Part shown: in pieces, positions 53,916 through 63,261 of the stretch | Layout of the letters: every line of letters begins with the position of its first letter | How positions within the stretch are numbered: the stretch's first letter is position 1 | Assembly: GCA_947488085.1 (NCBI GenBank) | Contig: CANKYI010000001.1 | Span: 372,001 to 436,000 of the forward strand | Direction of reading: 5' to 3' | Source: an uncultured Erythrobacter sp. | Lineage (GTDB): Bacteria; Pseudomonadota; Alphaproteobacteria; Sphingomonadales; Sphingomonadaceae | Length of the DNA: 64,000 nt | Position numbers and translations under genes: made by a program | The notes under the pieces: generated by a model | The model's input: only the letters and a program-made list of their open reading frames with translations | What the model was told of the DNA's origin: nothing | Databases searched by the model: none

Positions 53916-54982
53916 GCTTTCACTCCGGCTCCGCGCACGGCCTCTGCTTCTGGGTCAAGCGGCCAACGCGGGCGCGCTTTCAGGTCCAGCGGGTCGCCCG
54001 CAAAATCGGGGTCAACCGCCAACCGCTCGCATCCTGCCCATGCGATCATCGCGGCATTGTCTGTGCACAGTGCAAGAGGCGGCGCGGTGAAGCGCATATT
54101 GTGCTTCTCAGCCAGCGTCTCCAACGCCCCGCGGACAGTCTGGTTCGCTGCGACGCCTCCGGCGACCACCAATGCGGGGAAGGGGCCTGCAGTGTTGAGC
54201 GCCATCTCCAATCGATCAATCAGGCAATCGACGGCTGCCTGTTGAAAGCTCGCGGCGATATCGGCGGGTTTGTGCAGCCCGCTATCAGCGGCGCGAAGAA
54301 CTGCGCTTTTCAATCCAGCAAAGGAGAAATGTGGTTCCTTCGATCCCTTGAGCGGGCGAGGGAGAGGGACGGCGCTTGCATCCCCTTCTGTCGCCAGCCG
54401 CTCAACCGCAGGGCCACCGGGATAACCCAGACCCAAAATCTTGGCAGTCTTGTCAAAGGCCTCACCCAAAGCATCGTCAATCGTGGTCGCAAGGCGTTGA
54501 TATTGTCCCACACCTTCGACCGACAGGATCTGGCAATGCCCGCCCGATACCAAGAGCAAGAGATAGGGAAATTCGAGCGATGCATCCGCCAGCCGGGGCG
54601 ATAATGCATGCCCTTCGAGGTGATTGATCGCCAGCAAAGGTTTGTCCGCTGCCATCGCCAGCGCCTTACCACTGACCAGCCCGACCATCACGCCGCCGAT
54701 CAATCCGGGCCCAGCGGTCGCCGCAATCGCATCGACATCAGCCAGACTCAGTCCCGCATCATCCATGACCGCCTCTAACATCGGCGCAAGCCGCTCTGCA
54801 TGGGCGCGTGCCGCGATCTCTGGGACGACGCCGCCATACGGCGCGTGCTCTTCCTCTTGGCTCGCAATCCGCTGTGCAAAAATCGTACGATCCTGCCGCA
54901 CCAGCGCAACTGCGGTTTCATCACAACTGGACTCGATCCCGAGAATGAGACGTCTTTCAAGGCTGTGTGATACCGAAACCAT
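53912..54982 (-). CDS. tsaD: tRNA N6-threonylcarbamoyladenosine transferase subunit
   Basis: Transfers the threonylcarbamoyl group to A37 of ANN-decoding tRNAs together with TsaB and TsaE. The 356-residue ASKHA-fold protein shows the metal ligands in NHLEGHA (two His) and in CTDNAAMIA (Asp), plus [14 protein letters not shown] and [12 protein letters not shown]. Divergent from hemC with 44 bp between starts. Overlaps gpsA by four bases. Confidence 0.96.
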   Translation of the reverse strand: MVSVSHSLERRLILGIESSCDETAVALVRQDRTIFAQRIASQEEEHAPYGGVVPEIAARAHAERLAPMLEAVMDDAGLSLADVDAIAATAGPGLIGGVMVGLVSGKALAMAADKPLLAINHLEGHALSPRLADASLEFPYLLLLVSGGHCQILSVEGVGQYQRLATTIDDALGEAFDKTAKILGLGYPGGPAVERLATEGDASAVPLPRPLKGSKEPHFSFAGLKSAVLRAADSGLHKPADIAASFQQAAVDCLIDRLEMALNTAGPFPALVVAGGVAANQTVRGALETLAEKHNMRFTAPPLALCTDNAAMIAWAGCERLAVDPDFAGDPLDLKARPRWPLDPEAEAVRGAGVKA

Positions 54983-55026
54983 CGCGCTTCCATCTAGTCT
55001 CTGTGCGGGCTAGAGCAAGCTCACCT

Positions 55027-55965
55027 ATGAATGATGCACCCGAAACTCACCCGAAATTTCGTCTCGGAACTCGCAATTCCCCGCTTGCCATGGCGCAAGC
55101 AGTGGAAACGCGGGAGCGCCTGTGTGCTGCTCACGGTTGGGCGTTGGAGGAGGTCGAGTTGGTCCCGGTGCTGGCGAGCGGTGACAAAGTGCTGGACCGA
55201 CCATTGGCAGAGATTGGCGGCAAAGCGCTGTGGACCAAGGAGCTGGATGCGTGGCTGGGTGAGGGGCGGATTGATGCGGCGGTGCATTCGGCCAAGGATG
55301 TCGAGACTATTCGCCCTGATGCGTTCCATTTCGCCGCGCATTTGCCGCGCGCAGATCGCCGTGATGCGCTCGTGGGGGCAGACAGTATTGCCGCCATTCC
55401 GCAGGGTGCGACGGTGGGCACTTCGGCACCGCGCCGGGCTGCGCAATTGCTCAATCTACGCCCCGATTGCAAAGTTGTGACTTTTCGCGGGAATGTTGCG
55501 ACGCGGCTGGGTAAGTTGGAAGCGGGTGAGGCCGATGTGACGTTTCTGGCCGCGGCTGGTTTAGAGCGGTTGGGGCAAAGCGAAGTTGGCGCTCCGCTGG
55601 ATCAGAATGATTGGGTGCCTGCTGCTGCTCAAGGAGTGATTGCGCTGGAATGCCGCGTCGATGATGCGAATGCCACCGCAGTGCTGGCTGCGATTGATGA
55701 TGTGGCCGCGCGTGTTGAATTGGAGGCGGAGCGGGCATTGCTCGCGCATTTGGGTGGTACTTGCCATTCTCCGATTGCCGTCCTGTGTGAGCCTTCTGAC
55801 GATGCCCTCACCATGCGTGCAGTTTTGTTCAGTCCTGATGGCTCCGACCGGGTCGAAGGGACCGTTTCGTTCTCCGCTGGTGACCATGCACCGATTGCGG
55901 CGTTGGCTGCTGACTTGCTGTCCCGTGCCGCGCCAGAGACAGCCGAGCATTTCGGCGGTGCGTGA
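55027..55965 (+). CDS. hemC: Porphobilinogen deaminase (hydroxymethylbilane synthase)
   Basis: Polymerises four porphobilinogen molecules into hydroxymethylbilane in haem synthesis. The 312-residue protein shows RLGTRNSPLAMAQA, the catalytic-loop HSAKDV, TSAPRRAAQL, RGNVATRLGKL, and the dipyrromethane-cofactor Cys in GGTCHSPIAV. The ATG at 55027 gives the usual N-terminus; the Shine-Dalgarno is weak. hemD follows 9 bp after the stop. Confidence 0.95.
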   Translation: MNDAPETHPKFRLGTRNSPLAMAQAVETRERLCAAHGWALEEVELVPVLASGDKVLDRPLAEIGGKALWTKELDAWLGEGRIDAAVHSAKDVETIRPDAFHFAAHLPRADRRDALVGADSIAAIPQGATVGTSAPRRAAQLLNLRPDCKVVTFRGNVATRLGKLEAGEADVTFLAAAGLERLGQSEVGAPLDQNDWVPAAAQGVIALECRVDDANATAVLAAIDDVAARVELEAERALLAHLGGTCHSPIAVLCEPSDDALTMRAVLFSPDGSDRVEGTVSFSAGDHAPIAALAADLLSRAAPETAEHFGGA

Positions 55966-55974
55966 GGCGCGCGC

Positions 55975-56652
55975 TTGAGCGGTTTTGTCCTGATCGTGCG
56001 GCCACAGCCGGGCCTTGCTGCAACCCTTGGCGCGGCTAAGGCGATGGATCTGAATGCGATTGGTTACCCTCTGTTCGACATTGCATCATGCGTTTGGGAA
56101 TGTCCTGATCCTGCGCAATTTGACGCGCTCTTAATTGGCAGCGCCAACGTCATCCGCCATGGCGGCGCGGCGTTGGAAACGTTGAAAGACAAACCGGTCT
56201 ACGCAGTCGGGGAGACCACTGCACAGGTCGCCCGTGATGCCGGGTTTACCGTCGCCGTCACGGGTACTGGCGGGTTGCAAAATGTGCTGGATAGGATGGA
56301 TGCACCCATGCGGCTCTTGCGCCTATCCGGTGCCGAACATGTCCCGCTTTCGCCGCCAGCGGGGGTTAATATCCACAATGTCATCACCTATAAAACGATA
56401 CCGCTGGAATTGCCTGAACCCTTGCGTGCGCTGCATGATCTGGGCCTTACGGTGATGTTACATTCGGCCGCGGCGGCGGAACAATTTGCGCGCGAAAGCA
56501 GGCGTTTGGCGCTGCAACGCAGCCGCATTACATTGGTCGTGATCGGGCCAAGAGTGGCGGCGGCGGTAGGCAAAGGTTGGCGCGCAGTTCACGTTTCGAG
56601 CGCGCCCAATGACCGGGCAATGCTGGAAATGGTCAAAAACGTGTGCATATAG
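55975..56652 (+). CDS. hemD: Uroporphyrinogen-III synthase
   Basis: Cyclises hydroxymethylbilane to uroporphyrinogen III. The 225-residue protein has the loose HemD pattern (VLIVRPQPGLAATL; DALLIGSANVIRHG; VYAVGETTAQVARDAGF; VMLHSAAAAEQFA; VVIGPRVAAAVGKGW). HemD is poorly conserved, but position directly after hemC makes the call secure. It begins with TTG, preceded by TGAGG at 7 bases; no in-frame ATG or GTG fits. Confidence 0.9.
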   Translation: MSGFVLIVRPQPGLAATLGAAKAMDLNAIGYPLFDIASCVWECPDPAQFDALLIGSANVIRHGGAALETLKDKPVYAVGETTAQVARDAGFTVAVTGTGGLQNVLDRMDAPMRLLRLSGAEHVPLSPPAGVNIHNVITYKTIPLELPEPLRALHDLGLTVMLHSAAAAEQFARESRRLALQRSRITLVVIGPRVAAAVGKGWRAVHVSSAPNDRAMLEMVKNVCI

Positions 56653-56713
56653 GCATATAAGTTAAGCCGCGTGGGAAACATTCCTGTAGCGGGTCGCAAG
56701 ATACGGACGTTCA

Positions 56714-57673
56714 ATGGAATCCAGATATGGCAGCCGCAAAAAGCCAACCTCTAACCGGGGCTTCATGGCGGCTGCATTGGCCTCTTTTCTCGCTGGCGGT
56801 GCCTTGGTCGGCTATGTTGTTTGGTACAATGTCGTCGATGATGATGACGCTGCACAAGTGGCTGTGGCCGAAGATCCGCCCGCTCTCCCTGATGCGCCAG
56901 CGATAGAGGGTGAGGCTTCAGCCACACCCGAAGACGGGGTCACCGCTTCGCCAAGCCCTCTGGCTGATGCCGTAGCCGCATTAGAAGAAGGCGATGCCGA
57001 GGGTGCCGCTGAAGCGGTCACGCGCGTTGTTGACCAACAGGGCGGCATTGACCAACGCTTGGCAGCGGCGGAACAACGCCTCGCGCGGCTCGATTTGCAA
57101 GCGCAGGCCGCAGCCGGCAACGCCGCACGTGCCGAAGGCCTGCTAATCGCATTTGCTACTCGTCGCGCAGTCGAACGCGGGGCAGAGTTGGGCTATCTGG
57201 CGGATCAATTACGGTTGAGATTTTCGGACCAGTGGCCAAATGCGGTAAACAACATCATCACCTTTGCGCGCGACCCGATCCGGATCGACAATTTGACTGC
57301 GCGGCTTGATGGGCTTGGCCCGCAACTGGTGCAGCGCAATGAGGGTATGAGCTGGGGCCGGGTGCAACGCGAGCTTGGCGAACTCTTCGTTGTGCGGCGC
57401 GAAAGCACGCCTTCACCTCAGCCAGAGCGGCGGTTGGAACGGGCGCGGATTGCTTTGAGTCAGGGGCGCTATCAAAACGCGATTGACGAGATCGCCGGAA
57501 TGCCGGGCGCTGCCGAGGCGGAAAGCTGGATCGCGGATGCAGAACGGTATCGCGACGCAATGGCGGCGCTTGAAGTGATCGAAACCGCTGCTGTTCTCGA
57601 CCAAAGCGGATTGCGCGATGGCGTTGGCAATGTGGTGGGGCAACCGAGCCCTCTCGAAGAACCCGAAGATTAA
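56714..57673 (+). CDS. Mic60/mitofilin-like inner-membrane protein (candidate)
   Basis: A 319-residue protein with a basic N-terminus (MESRYGSRKKPTSNRGF), one transmembrane helix (about 18-38), a Pro/Ala/Glu-rich linker, and a helical coiled-coil-prone region (about 85-150). The C-terminal helical domain contains FATRRAVERGAELGYLADQLRLRFSDQWP and a terminal segment like the mitofilin core. In alphaproteobacteria Mic60 homologues are encoded next to hemC and hemD, exactly the position here, and act in intracytoplasmic or envelope membrane contact and shaping. Sphingomonad members are short and divergent, so this is a context-supported call. It ends in a 4-bp overlap with the convergent hydroxylase gene. 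Confidence 0.65.
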   Translation: MESRYGSRKKPTSNRGFMAAALASFLAGGALVGYVVWYNVVDDDDAAQVAVAEDPPALPDAPAIEGEASATPEDGVTASPSPLADAVAALEEGDAEGAAEAVTRVVDQQGGIDQRLAAAEQRLARLDLQAQAAAGNAARAEGLLIAFATRRAVERGAELGYLADQLRLRFSDQWPNAVNNIITFARDPIRIDNLTARLDGLGPQLVQRNEGMSWGRVQRELGELFVVRRESTPSPQPERRLERARIALSQGRYQNAIDEIAGMPGAAEAESWIADAERYRDAMAALEVIETAAVLDQSGLRDGVGNVVGQPSPLEEPED

Positions 57674-58911
57674 GCCTGCAAAAGCTCTGGCAAGTCGCCT
57701 GAGACACCGCGGGCTTCATCCATAAAGAACCCTTTGAGCATCGGTGTGCGTTGCACCGCTGTCATGCCGAGCCGTCGCACAGCACTCGCTGTCTTGCCGG
57801 GGACACCGAACAGACGTGTTAATCCATCGGTGGCGAGTGCGACCATAAAGCTGTCCAATCCGCGCCAGTTTTCATAGCGTTTCAGCAATTGCGCATCGCC
57901 CGGGTCCAGCCCGATCCGTGCGCCATCGCGCAACACTTCGACCAGCGCGCCGACATCGCGAATGCCAAGGTTCAAACCCTGTCCTGCAATCGGGTGGATG
58001 CCATGCGCAGCATCACCGATCAGCGCGAGCCGTTCATCGGTAATCTTGGCCGTGTGGTGAAAGCCTAGTGGCCAGCTTGAACGCATGCCGACGCTGGTGA
58101 TTTCGCCCAGATGATCGCCCATACGCTTTTGCACTTCCGCCATAAATGCGCGGTCGCCCAGCTTGGTGACGGCCTTGCCGTCTTCCTCTGATACAGTCCA
58201 AACGAGCGAAGAACGATGCGTCCCATCCGCGTCATCGTTCAAAGGCAGCAGGGCAAATGGCCCAGCAGGATAGAAGATTTCCCAGGCCACATTGTTATGC
58301 GGTTTCGAATGGGTCAGCCCGGCGATCACAGCGCGGTGTTTGTAATCCCATTTGGCCAAACTGATCCCGGCACCATCGCGGGTCGGCGATTGGCGGCCCT
58401 CGGCTGCGACCATCAACCGGCCTTTCAGCTTGCGCCCATCGGCCAGAACTGCGGCAACGCCATATTCGCTACGCTGGCGTTCGATGATCTCGGCTTTGGA
58501 AGCCCAATTGATCAGTGGCTCATCCGCCGCCGCTTCGAACAGAGCGAGGCGTAGGCGGCGATTGGGGAACATGCGGCCCAATGTGCCTTCGTCAGCAGCA
58601 GGCGTGAAATCGAGCCTGCCGGGGCGGTTCTGATCGGTCACCGCAATGCTGGCGATATCGCATGCGAAAGGCTCCAACCCATCGGCAATCCCGATGTTTG
58701 AGAACAGATGCCAACTGGCCGTGGAGATCGCAGTGGCGCGGTCGTCAAAGCCTTCTTTGGTCAATTCGGCGGGGTCTGCGCGGTCGATTACATGGCTGCT
58801 CATCCCCTGTTTCGCCGCCGCTAGCGCTAGGGTCATGCCCACCAATCCTCCGCCAAGGATCAACAGATCGCGTGTTTCGCCATCAGCCTTTGAAACGTCG
58901 CCTTGAGCCAT
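57670..58911 (-). CDS. UbiH/UbiF/COQ6-family FAD-dependent hydroxylase
   Basis: A ring hydroxylase of ubiquinone biosynthesis, about 413 residues. Motifs are the FAD-binding LILGGGLVGMTLALAAA, DDRATAIS, the NAD(P)H/FAD DG-like region, and the second FAD motif RLALIGDAAHGIHPIAGQGLNLGIRDVGAL, diagnostic for the UbiH/COQ6 family. Which ring position it hydroxylates cannot be told. The ATG at 58911 is preferred over an upstream frame (58989) because the FAD motif then starts at the usual distance. Divergent from dsbD with 63 bp between starts. Confidence 0.9.
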   Translation of the reverse strand: MAQGDVSKADGETRDLLILGGGLVGMTLALAAAKQGMSSHVIDRADPAELTKEGFDDRATAISTASWHLFSNIGIADGLEPFACDIASIAVTDQNRPGRLDFTPAADEGTLGRMFPNRRLRLALFEAAADEPLINWASKAEIIERQRSEYGVAAVLADGRKLKGRLMVAAEGRQSPTRDGAGISLAKWDYKHRAVIAGLTHSKPHNNVAWEIFYPAGPFALLPLNDDADGTHRSSLVWTVSEEDGKAVTKLGDRAFMAEVQKRMGDHLGEITSVGMRSSWPLGFHHTAKITDERLALIGDAAHGIHPIAGQGLNLGIRDVGALVEVLRDGARIGLDPGDAQLLKRYENWRGLDSFMVALATDGLTRLFGVPGKTASAVRRLGMTAVQRTPMLKGFFMDEARGVSGDLPELLQA

Positions 58912-58974
58912 TTGTGTTCGAACCTTCAACCAGTCTTTGCGCAGCGCATCTTGGCCCGCTAGAGCGCTCCTACC

Positions 58975-61065
58975 GTGATCGAGAGACAAGAGGCAAGATT
59001 GTTCGCTGCATCCCGTTTTGCACCTGCTGCATGGGTGGCCTTTGCGCTTGCGCTGCTGGTGACGCTTTCACTCGCGATGCCTGCCCATGCGCGGGAGCGC
59101 GAGGCCCGCTATGGCGATGACAACATCGCGGTCGAATTGTTCGCCGATGGCATGCCGCGGGCTGGCGAAGAATGGATGCTGGCCCTGCAATTCACGCCCA
59201 GCGCGCCTGAATGGCATGGCTATTGGTCGAACCCTGGTGATGCGGGTCTGGGCATGGTGGTGGAGCTTGATCTGCCTGAGGGCTGGGTCGCGGGAGACGC
59301 TTTGTATCCAGTTCCCCAGACTTTGCTGATCTCAGGTTTGATGAACCACATTTACGAAGGGCAATATTCCGTCCTGATCCCCGTCTCTGTTCCCAATGAT
59401 GCGGTTATTGATGGTCTGCCGCAGGTCACTGGATTTGCCGAATACCTCGCATGCACCGACCAGATTTGTGTGCCGCAGGATTCGGTTTTGAGCGCAGGGC
59501 AGGGCGGCGATTTTGCGCGCTGGCGGGCTGAGATTGCACCCGCTTTGGATGCAGGCGCATCGTTTGAGTTGAACAGCACCAATTTGCGCCTCTCCATTCC
59601 TTTGCCTGCGTCAGTCGATCTTGCCGCGCCGCATGTCTTCATCGCCAATGAGCGACTGGTGGACTACGCCGCAGTTCAAACATTTCGGCGCGATGGTGAT
59701 GCGCTGATCGTCGAAATTCCGCTTAGCGAATATCGCGCCGATGACCCAAGCGCCATTGGCGGCATGCTGTCCTTTGGTGAGAATGCAGGTGTCGAGTTCG
59801 GCGCCATTCCCGGCGAAGTGCCAACCGGTGGGACAATGATCGCAGGACCAGTGGGCATTGAAACACCGCCGCTTTGGACCCTGATATTTGGCGCGCTCAT
59901 TGGCGGATTGATCCTCAACATCATGCCCTGCGTCTTTCCTATACTCAGCCTCAAAGCCATGGCTCTGGTGCGCGCAGGCGGCAGCGAGGGCGAAGCACGG
60001 GTTGAAGGCGTTGCCTACACCACAGGAGTCGTGCTCGCCTGCATTGCGCTGGGCGGGATTATGCTCGCATTGCGCGCGGCGGGCGAGCAGGTCGGATGGG
60101 CGTTTCAGCTGCAAAGCCCTAGCGTCGTTATCGTGCTGATGGTGCTTGCCGCCGCAATCACCGCAAACTTTGCCGGACTGTTTGAGCTGCCCAGCATCGA
60201 TACTGGCTATGGCGTGCGCAAAGGTGCTGGTGGAGCATTCGCGACAGGCCTCCTCGCCGCAGTCGCCGCAACGCCATGCACCGGACCGTTCATGGCAGCC
60301 GCCTTGGGAGCGGCTTTGCTCCTACCGGTGCCGCAAGCTTTGTTGTTGTTCGCAATGTTGGGGCTGGGGTTGGCTCTGCCATTCCTCGCGCTTGGTTTTG
60401 TGCCAGCTCTGCGGCGGATGCTGCCCAAGCCCGGCGCATGGATGGAGCGGTTTCGCCGGATTATGGCGATCCCAATGGGCCTCACCACGCTGGCGCTGAT
60501 CTGGCTGATGGTTCAATTGGGCGGACGCGGCTTTGCGATGTTTGCGCTGGTCATGCTGTTCGGAATTTTGCTTGCATTCGCAGTGGTCGGACGGTTGCAG
60601 CGCGCGGGCAAAATGGCGTGGCCTGCCTTTGGCTTGGTCGCGGCGCCTTTCCTCATCTTCGGCGCATTTTCGCTTCCTTACAGCTATCAGCCCGGCGGCG
60701 ATAAATCCGCTCGGGAAAGCTTGCTTACCCCGCAGGAATTTAGCCGCGATGCCTTGGCCGATGCACGCGCCTCCGGTCAGCCGGTCTTTGTCTGGTTCAC
60801 CGCCGATTGGTGTGTCACTTGCAAGGTCAATGAAAGCGTCGCGATTGAGCGCGAGGTGACTGCCAATGCATTCGAGGAGGCAGGCGTCATCGCAATTGTT
60901 GGCGATTGGACTATCCGCGATGAAGAGATCACCGGCTTCCTGACCGAGCAAGGCGCAGCCGGAGTGCCGCTTTACCTATGGTATGAACCGGGTGAAGAGC
61001 CCGAACAAATGCCGCAAGTGCTGACGTCAGACATGCTGGCTGAGCGCGCTTCAAGGGCTCGGTGA
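58975..61065 (+). CDS. dsbD: Thiol:disulfide interchange protein DsbD family
   Basis: Carries electrons from cytoplasmic thioredoxin to periplasmic thiol proteins (DsbC, cytochrome c maturation). The 696-residue protein has a signal peptide (AHA|RER, residue 39) and an N-terminal DsbD-alpha-like domain with CTDQIC. A central eight-helix domain carries the redox Cys pair in NIMPCVFPILSLK and ATPCTGPFMAAALG, and a C-terminal thioredoxin-like domain has WCVTCK. It begins with GTG. Fifteen bases at its 3' end overlap the convergent lipoprotein gene. Confidence 0.93.
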   Translation: MIERQEARLFAASRFAPAAWVAFALALLVTLSLAMPAHAREREARYGDDNIAVELFADGMPRAGEEWMLALQFTPSAPEWHGYWSNPGDAGLGMVVELDLPEGWVAGDALYPVPQTLLISGLMNHIYEGQYSVLIPVSVPNDAVIDGLPQVTGFAEYLACTDQICVPQDSVLSAGQGGDFARWRAEIAPALDAGASFELNSTNLRLSIPLPASVDLAAPHVFIANERLVDYAAVQTFRRDGDALIVEIPLSEYRADDPSAIGGMLSFGENAGVEFGAIPGEVPTGGTMIAGPVGIETPPLWTLIFGALIGGLILNIMPCVFPILSLKAMALVRAGGSEGEARVEGVAYTTGVVLACIALGGIMLALRAAGEQVGWAFQLQSPSVVIVLMVLAAAITANFAGLFELPSIDTGYGVRKGAGGAFATGLLAAVAATPCTGPFMAAALGAALLLPVPQALLLFAMLGLGLALPFLALGFVPALRRMLPKPGAWMERFRRIMAIPMGLTTLALIWLMVQLGGRGFAMFALVMLFGILLAFAVVGRLQRAGKMAWPAFGLVAAPFLIFGAFSLPYSYQPGGDKSARESLLTPQEFSRDALADARASGQPVFVWFTADWCVTCKVNESVAIEREVTANAFEEAGVIAIVGDWTIRDEEITGFLTEQGAAGVPLYLWYEPGEEPEQMPQVLTSDMLAERASRAR

Positions 61066-61731
61066 GGACTCCGTCTCAGGGTTTTCCTCGTTTGCGTCTT
61101 CTTCGACATCCGCTTCTTCGACATCCGTCTCTTCGGCCGGAGTGAGAACCAGCGGCTCACCCGTGCGGCACGCCTCGATTAATTCGCCAGGTATCGTGCT
61201 GGGATTGACCGTCACCATGCCTGCTCCCGGCACCGTCACGGTTAGCTGACGCGGCCCGGTGAGTGGCTCCCACTGAGTGGCAGCGGCTTGCAAATCGCCT
61301 TGCCAGAAATCGCGCCCGCCAACATCGCGCGCATCGACCGCAATCCGCCCGATATGCCCATTACCAACCAGCGCGAGCAGCGCGCCCGCACCTTCATCAG
61401 CGGGGGAGAGCCGAGTGATTTGAAGCGAAGGCAGCTCGCCTGTATCCTCAATACATTCCAACGCAATCAGAGCAGGCTCTCCCGGAACACCATAGATGAT
61501 CCGCCGCTCCGCCTGAGGCGAAAGCGCCCACACAGCGCCTTCTGTCTCAGGTGAAGGCAGGGGATCGGAAGCAAAGCTTGGCGCAGCCGCCGGCATATCG
61601 CGCGCGAGATCCGCATCAGTCGGCGGCGGCTTGCACGCGGCGAGCAGACTGAACAGTGCGATGCCTAAAAGACTGGCACTTTGCCCGTTTCGCCTATGGG
61701 GTGAGGTCGACAGCGAAGATGCTTCCTTCAT
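61051..61731 (-). CDS. Hypothetical lipoprotein
   Basis: A protein of about 226 residues with a lipobox LLAAC (Cys33 from the ATG at 61731), a Pro-rich start of the mature part, a central beta-rich domain (WALSPQAERRIIYGVPGEPALIALECIED... PRQLTVTVPGAG), and a strongly acidic C-terminal tail (ETDVEEADVEEDANEENPETE). No family recognised. The start is uncertain: the ATG lies inside the 3' end of the upstream lipoprotein gene, giving a 38-bp overlap and no clear Shine-Dalgarno. Coupled translation with that gene is likely. Confidence 0.7.
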   Translation of the reverse strand: MKEASSLSTSPHRRNGQSASLLGIALFSLLAACKPPPTDADLARDMPAAAPSFASDPLPSPETEGAVWALSPQAERRIIYGVPGEPALIALECIEDTGELPSLQITRLSPADEGAGALLALVGNGHIGRIAVDARDVGGRDFWQGDLQAAATQWEPLTGPRQLTVTVPGAGMVTVNPSTIPGELIEACRTGEPLVLTPAEETDVEEADVEEDANEENPETESSPSP

Positions 61732-63169
61732 CATCAAGCATATAGATCGGATTTGCGTTTCCGACATCAAAATCGCCATCATCCATCGAAACAATTGGGC
61801 GATTGCCAAGACCCGCCGTGCGGAAATCAAGGTTCCGATTTTCGACCGGTTCGCCGTTGGCGTTTGGTGTACCGAGGGTGAAGATATTGCCCAGACTATC
61901 GCTCACAACAAGCAGGCCGAACCAGCCTTGCCCTTGCAGGCTATCCGATCCTGCGACCCACGGACCGGGTCCACCCTGAACCCGCTCTTGTGTCGCAACC
62001 GGGGTGATTCGTTCGCCGGTCAATGTGCCTGTGAAAGAACCTTGTGCGATCCCATCAAATCCAGGCCATTCGAAGTTTGCATTGGATTGACTGATCGCGA
62101 AATCAGCAGTGTTGAATTCGTTGAAGAGTTCGCCGCGATCAATCACAGAGCTAGCAGCGAGGTTGGTGCTCGAAAACAGGCGCGGATCTCTTAGCCCAAT
62201 CCCCACCGTCGACGGGGTAACACTGAAGGACGCCTGATCGGTGGGATCACCGCTCCCAATCATCATCAAAAGATTGCCGCGAATGTCATTTCGGTCCTGC
62301 GCAAGTGATGGCATGCCGCCATCGCTGATCGCGATAAGCGGATTGTTACCGCGCAGACCGAGAGATGCGGACACAGCGCCGCCGGGTTGAACAAGCCAAA
62401 GAATGCGGGAATCCCCAGTGAGCGCGTTCACATAATGCAGCACCAGTATTGTACTCGAAGTTCGAGTGAGAACGAAAAAATTATTGTCTCGAAAGTCCAG
62501 TCCGTCGACGGCGATACCCAAAAGTTCGGTGTCTGAAGCGCCAGTTACCCCGCTCAGAGCCGAGCTTATGATTGCACCAGTGCTTGCATTGATCCGGAAA
62601 ACCCGGCCATCCCGCATCACTGCCAGCAATTCATTCGTTTCATCGACGTAGTGAATGACACCAGACCCGAATCCACCTGCGCCGTTGCCCAAATTGCTAA
62701 CAAGGCGAGTGACCGTCAGCCCTTCGAGTGAATTCGTGACTTCGACCCGAACAGTTTGCGTAACAGAGGCGGTTCCGTCGCTTACAGTGACGTCGACTTC
62801 GTAGATGTTGTCGCCATCGGCATCGCGCGGTGTTTCAAAGCTGGGGGCGTTCTCAAACGCGAGCGCACCCTCTTGAGCGTTGAAGATAAACAGTCCGCCA
62901 TCTTTGGTGCCGGATATTCCGAAGGTCAACGCATCTCCATCCGCGTCGCTGGCGGCCAATTGCACGATTGTTTCAGGTGCAGCCAGAATGAATTGTTCTT
63001 CAAAATTGAACGAAGTGCCAGACGTAAAGGTTGGCGCAGAATTGGTAGGAACGCCTCCGCCACCTCCGCCCGCGGTGCCGCCACCCGAATTGCTGCCAGA
63101 TCCACCGCTGCCGCATGCCGCAAGCAAGAATAACGGTGCAATTGTTGCAGTAAGTCGAGTGATTTTCAT
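61694..63169 (-). CDS. Lipoprotein with cadherin-like and sugar-dehydrogenase-like propeller regions
   Basis: A 491-residue lipoprotein (FLLAAC, Cys19) with a Gly/Ser-rich linker. A cadherin-like/Ig-like domain with calcium-type motifs (SDADGDALTFGI and DADGDNIYEVDVTVSDG) spans about 45-145. A C-terminal region then resembles the soluble glucose/sorbosone dehydrogenase-type beta-propeller (DNNFFVLTR, RDPRLFSS, NFEWPGFDG, VSMDDGDFDVGN). Whether it is an active PQQ dehydrogenase is doubtful because the usual catalytic His region is not obvious. Probably surface-exposed. The downstream hypothetical lipoprotein gene overlaps its end. Confidence 0.78.
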   Translation of the reverse strand: MKITRLTATIAPLFLLAACGSGGSGSNSGGGTAGGGGGGVPTNSAPTFTSGTSFNFEEQFILAAPETIVQLAASDADGDALTFGISGTKDGGLFIFNAQEGALAFENAPSFETPRDADGDNIYEVDVTVSDGTASVTQTVRVEVTNSLEGLTVTRLVSNLGNGAGGFGSGVIHYVDETNELLAVMRDGRVFRINASTGAIISSALSGVTGASDTELLGIAVDGLDFRDNNFFVLTRTSSTILVLHYVNALTGDSRILWLVQPGGAVSASLGLRGNNPLIAISDGGMPSLAQDRNDIRGNLLMMIGSGDPTDQASFSVTPSTVGIGLRDPRLFSSTNLAASSVIDRGELFNEFNTADFAISQSNANFEWPGFDGIAQGSFTGTLTGERITPVATQERVQGGPGPWVAGSDSLQGQGWFGLLVVSDSLGNIFTLGTPNANGEPVENRNLDFRTAGLGNRPIVSMDDGDFDVGNANPIYMLDDEGSIFAVDLTP

Positions 63170-63261
63170 GAAGCGCCCCTAGAGATTAGTAAGCGCAACT
63201 CACACCTCTGGACTATACAAAGTCAAGAGTTCACCAGACACTCTTTCACTGAAATTTGGCT

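Noticed and set aside
61051-61830. Start of the small lipoprotein at 61830
   Set aside because: That start would lie deep inside the upstream gene and place 65 residues before the lipobox, too long for a lipoprotein signal.
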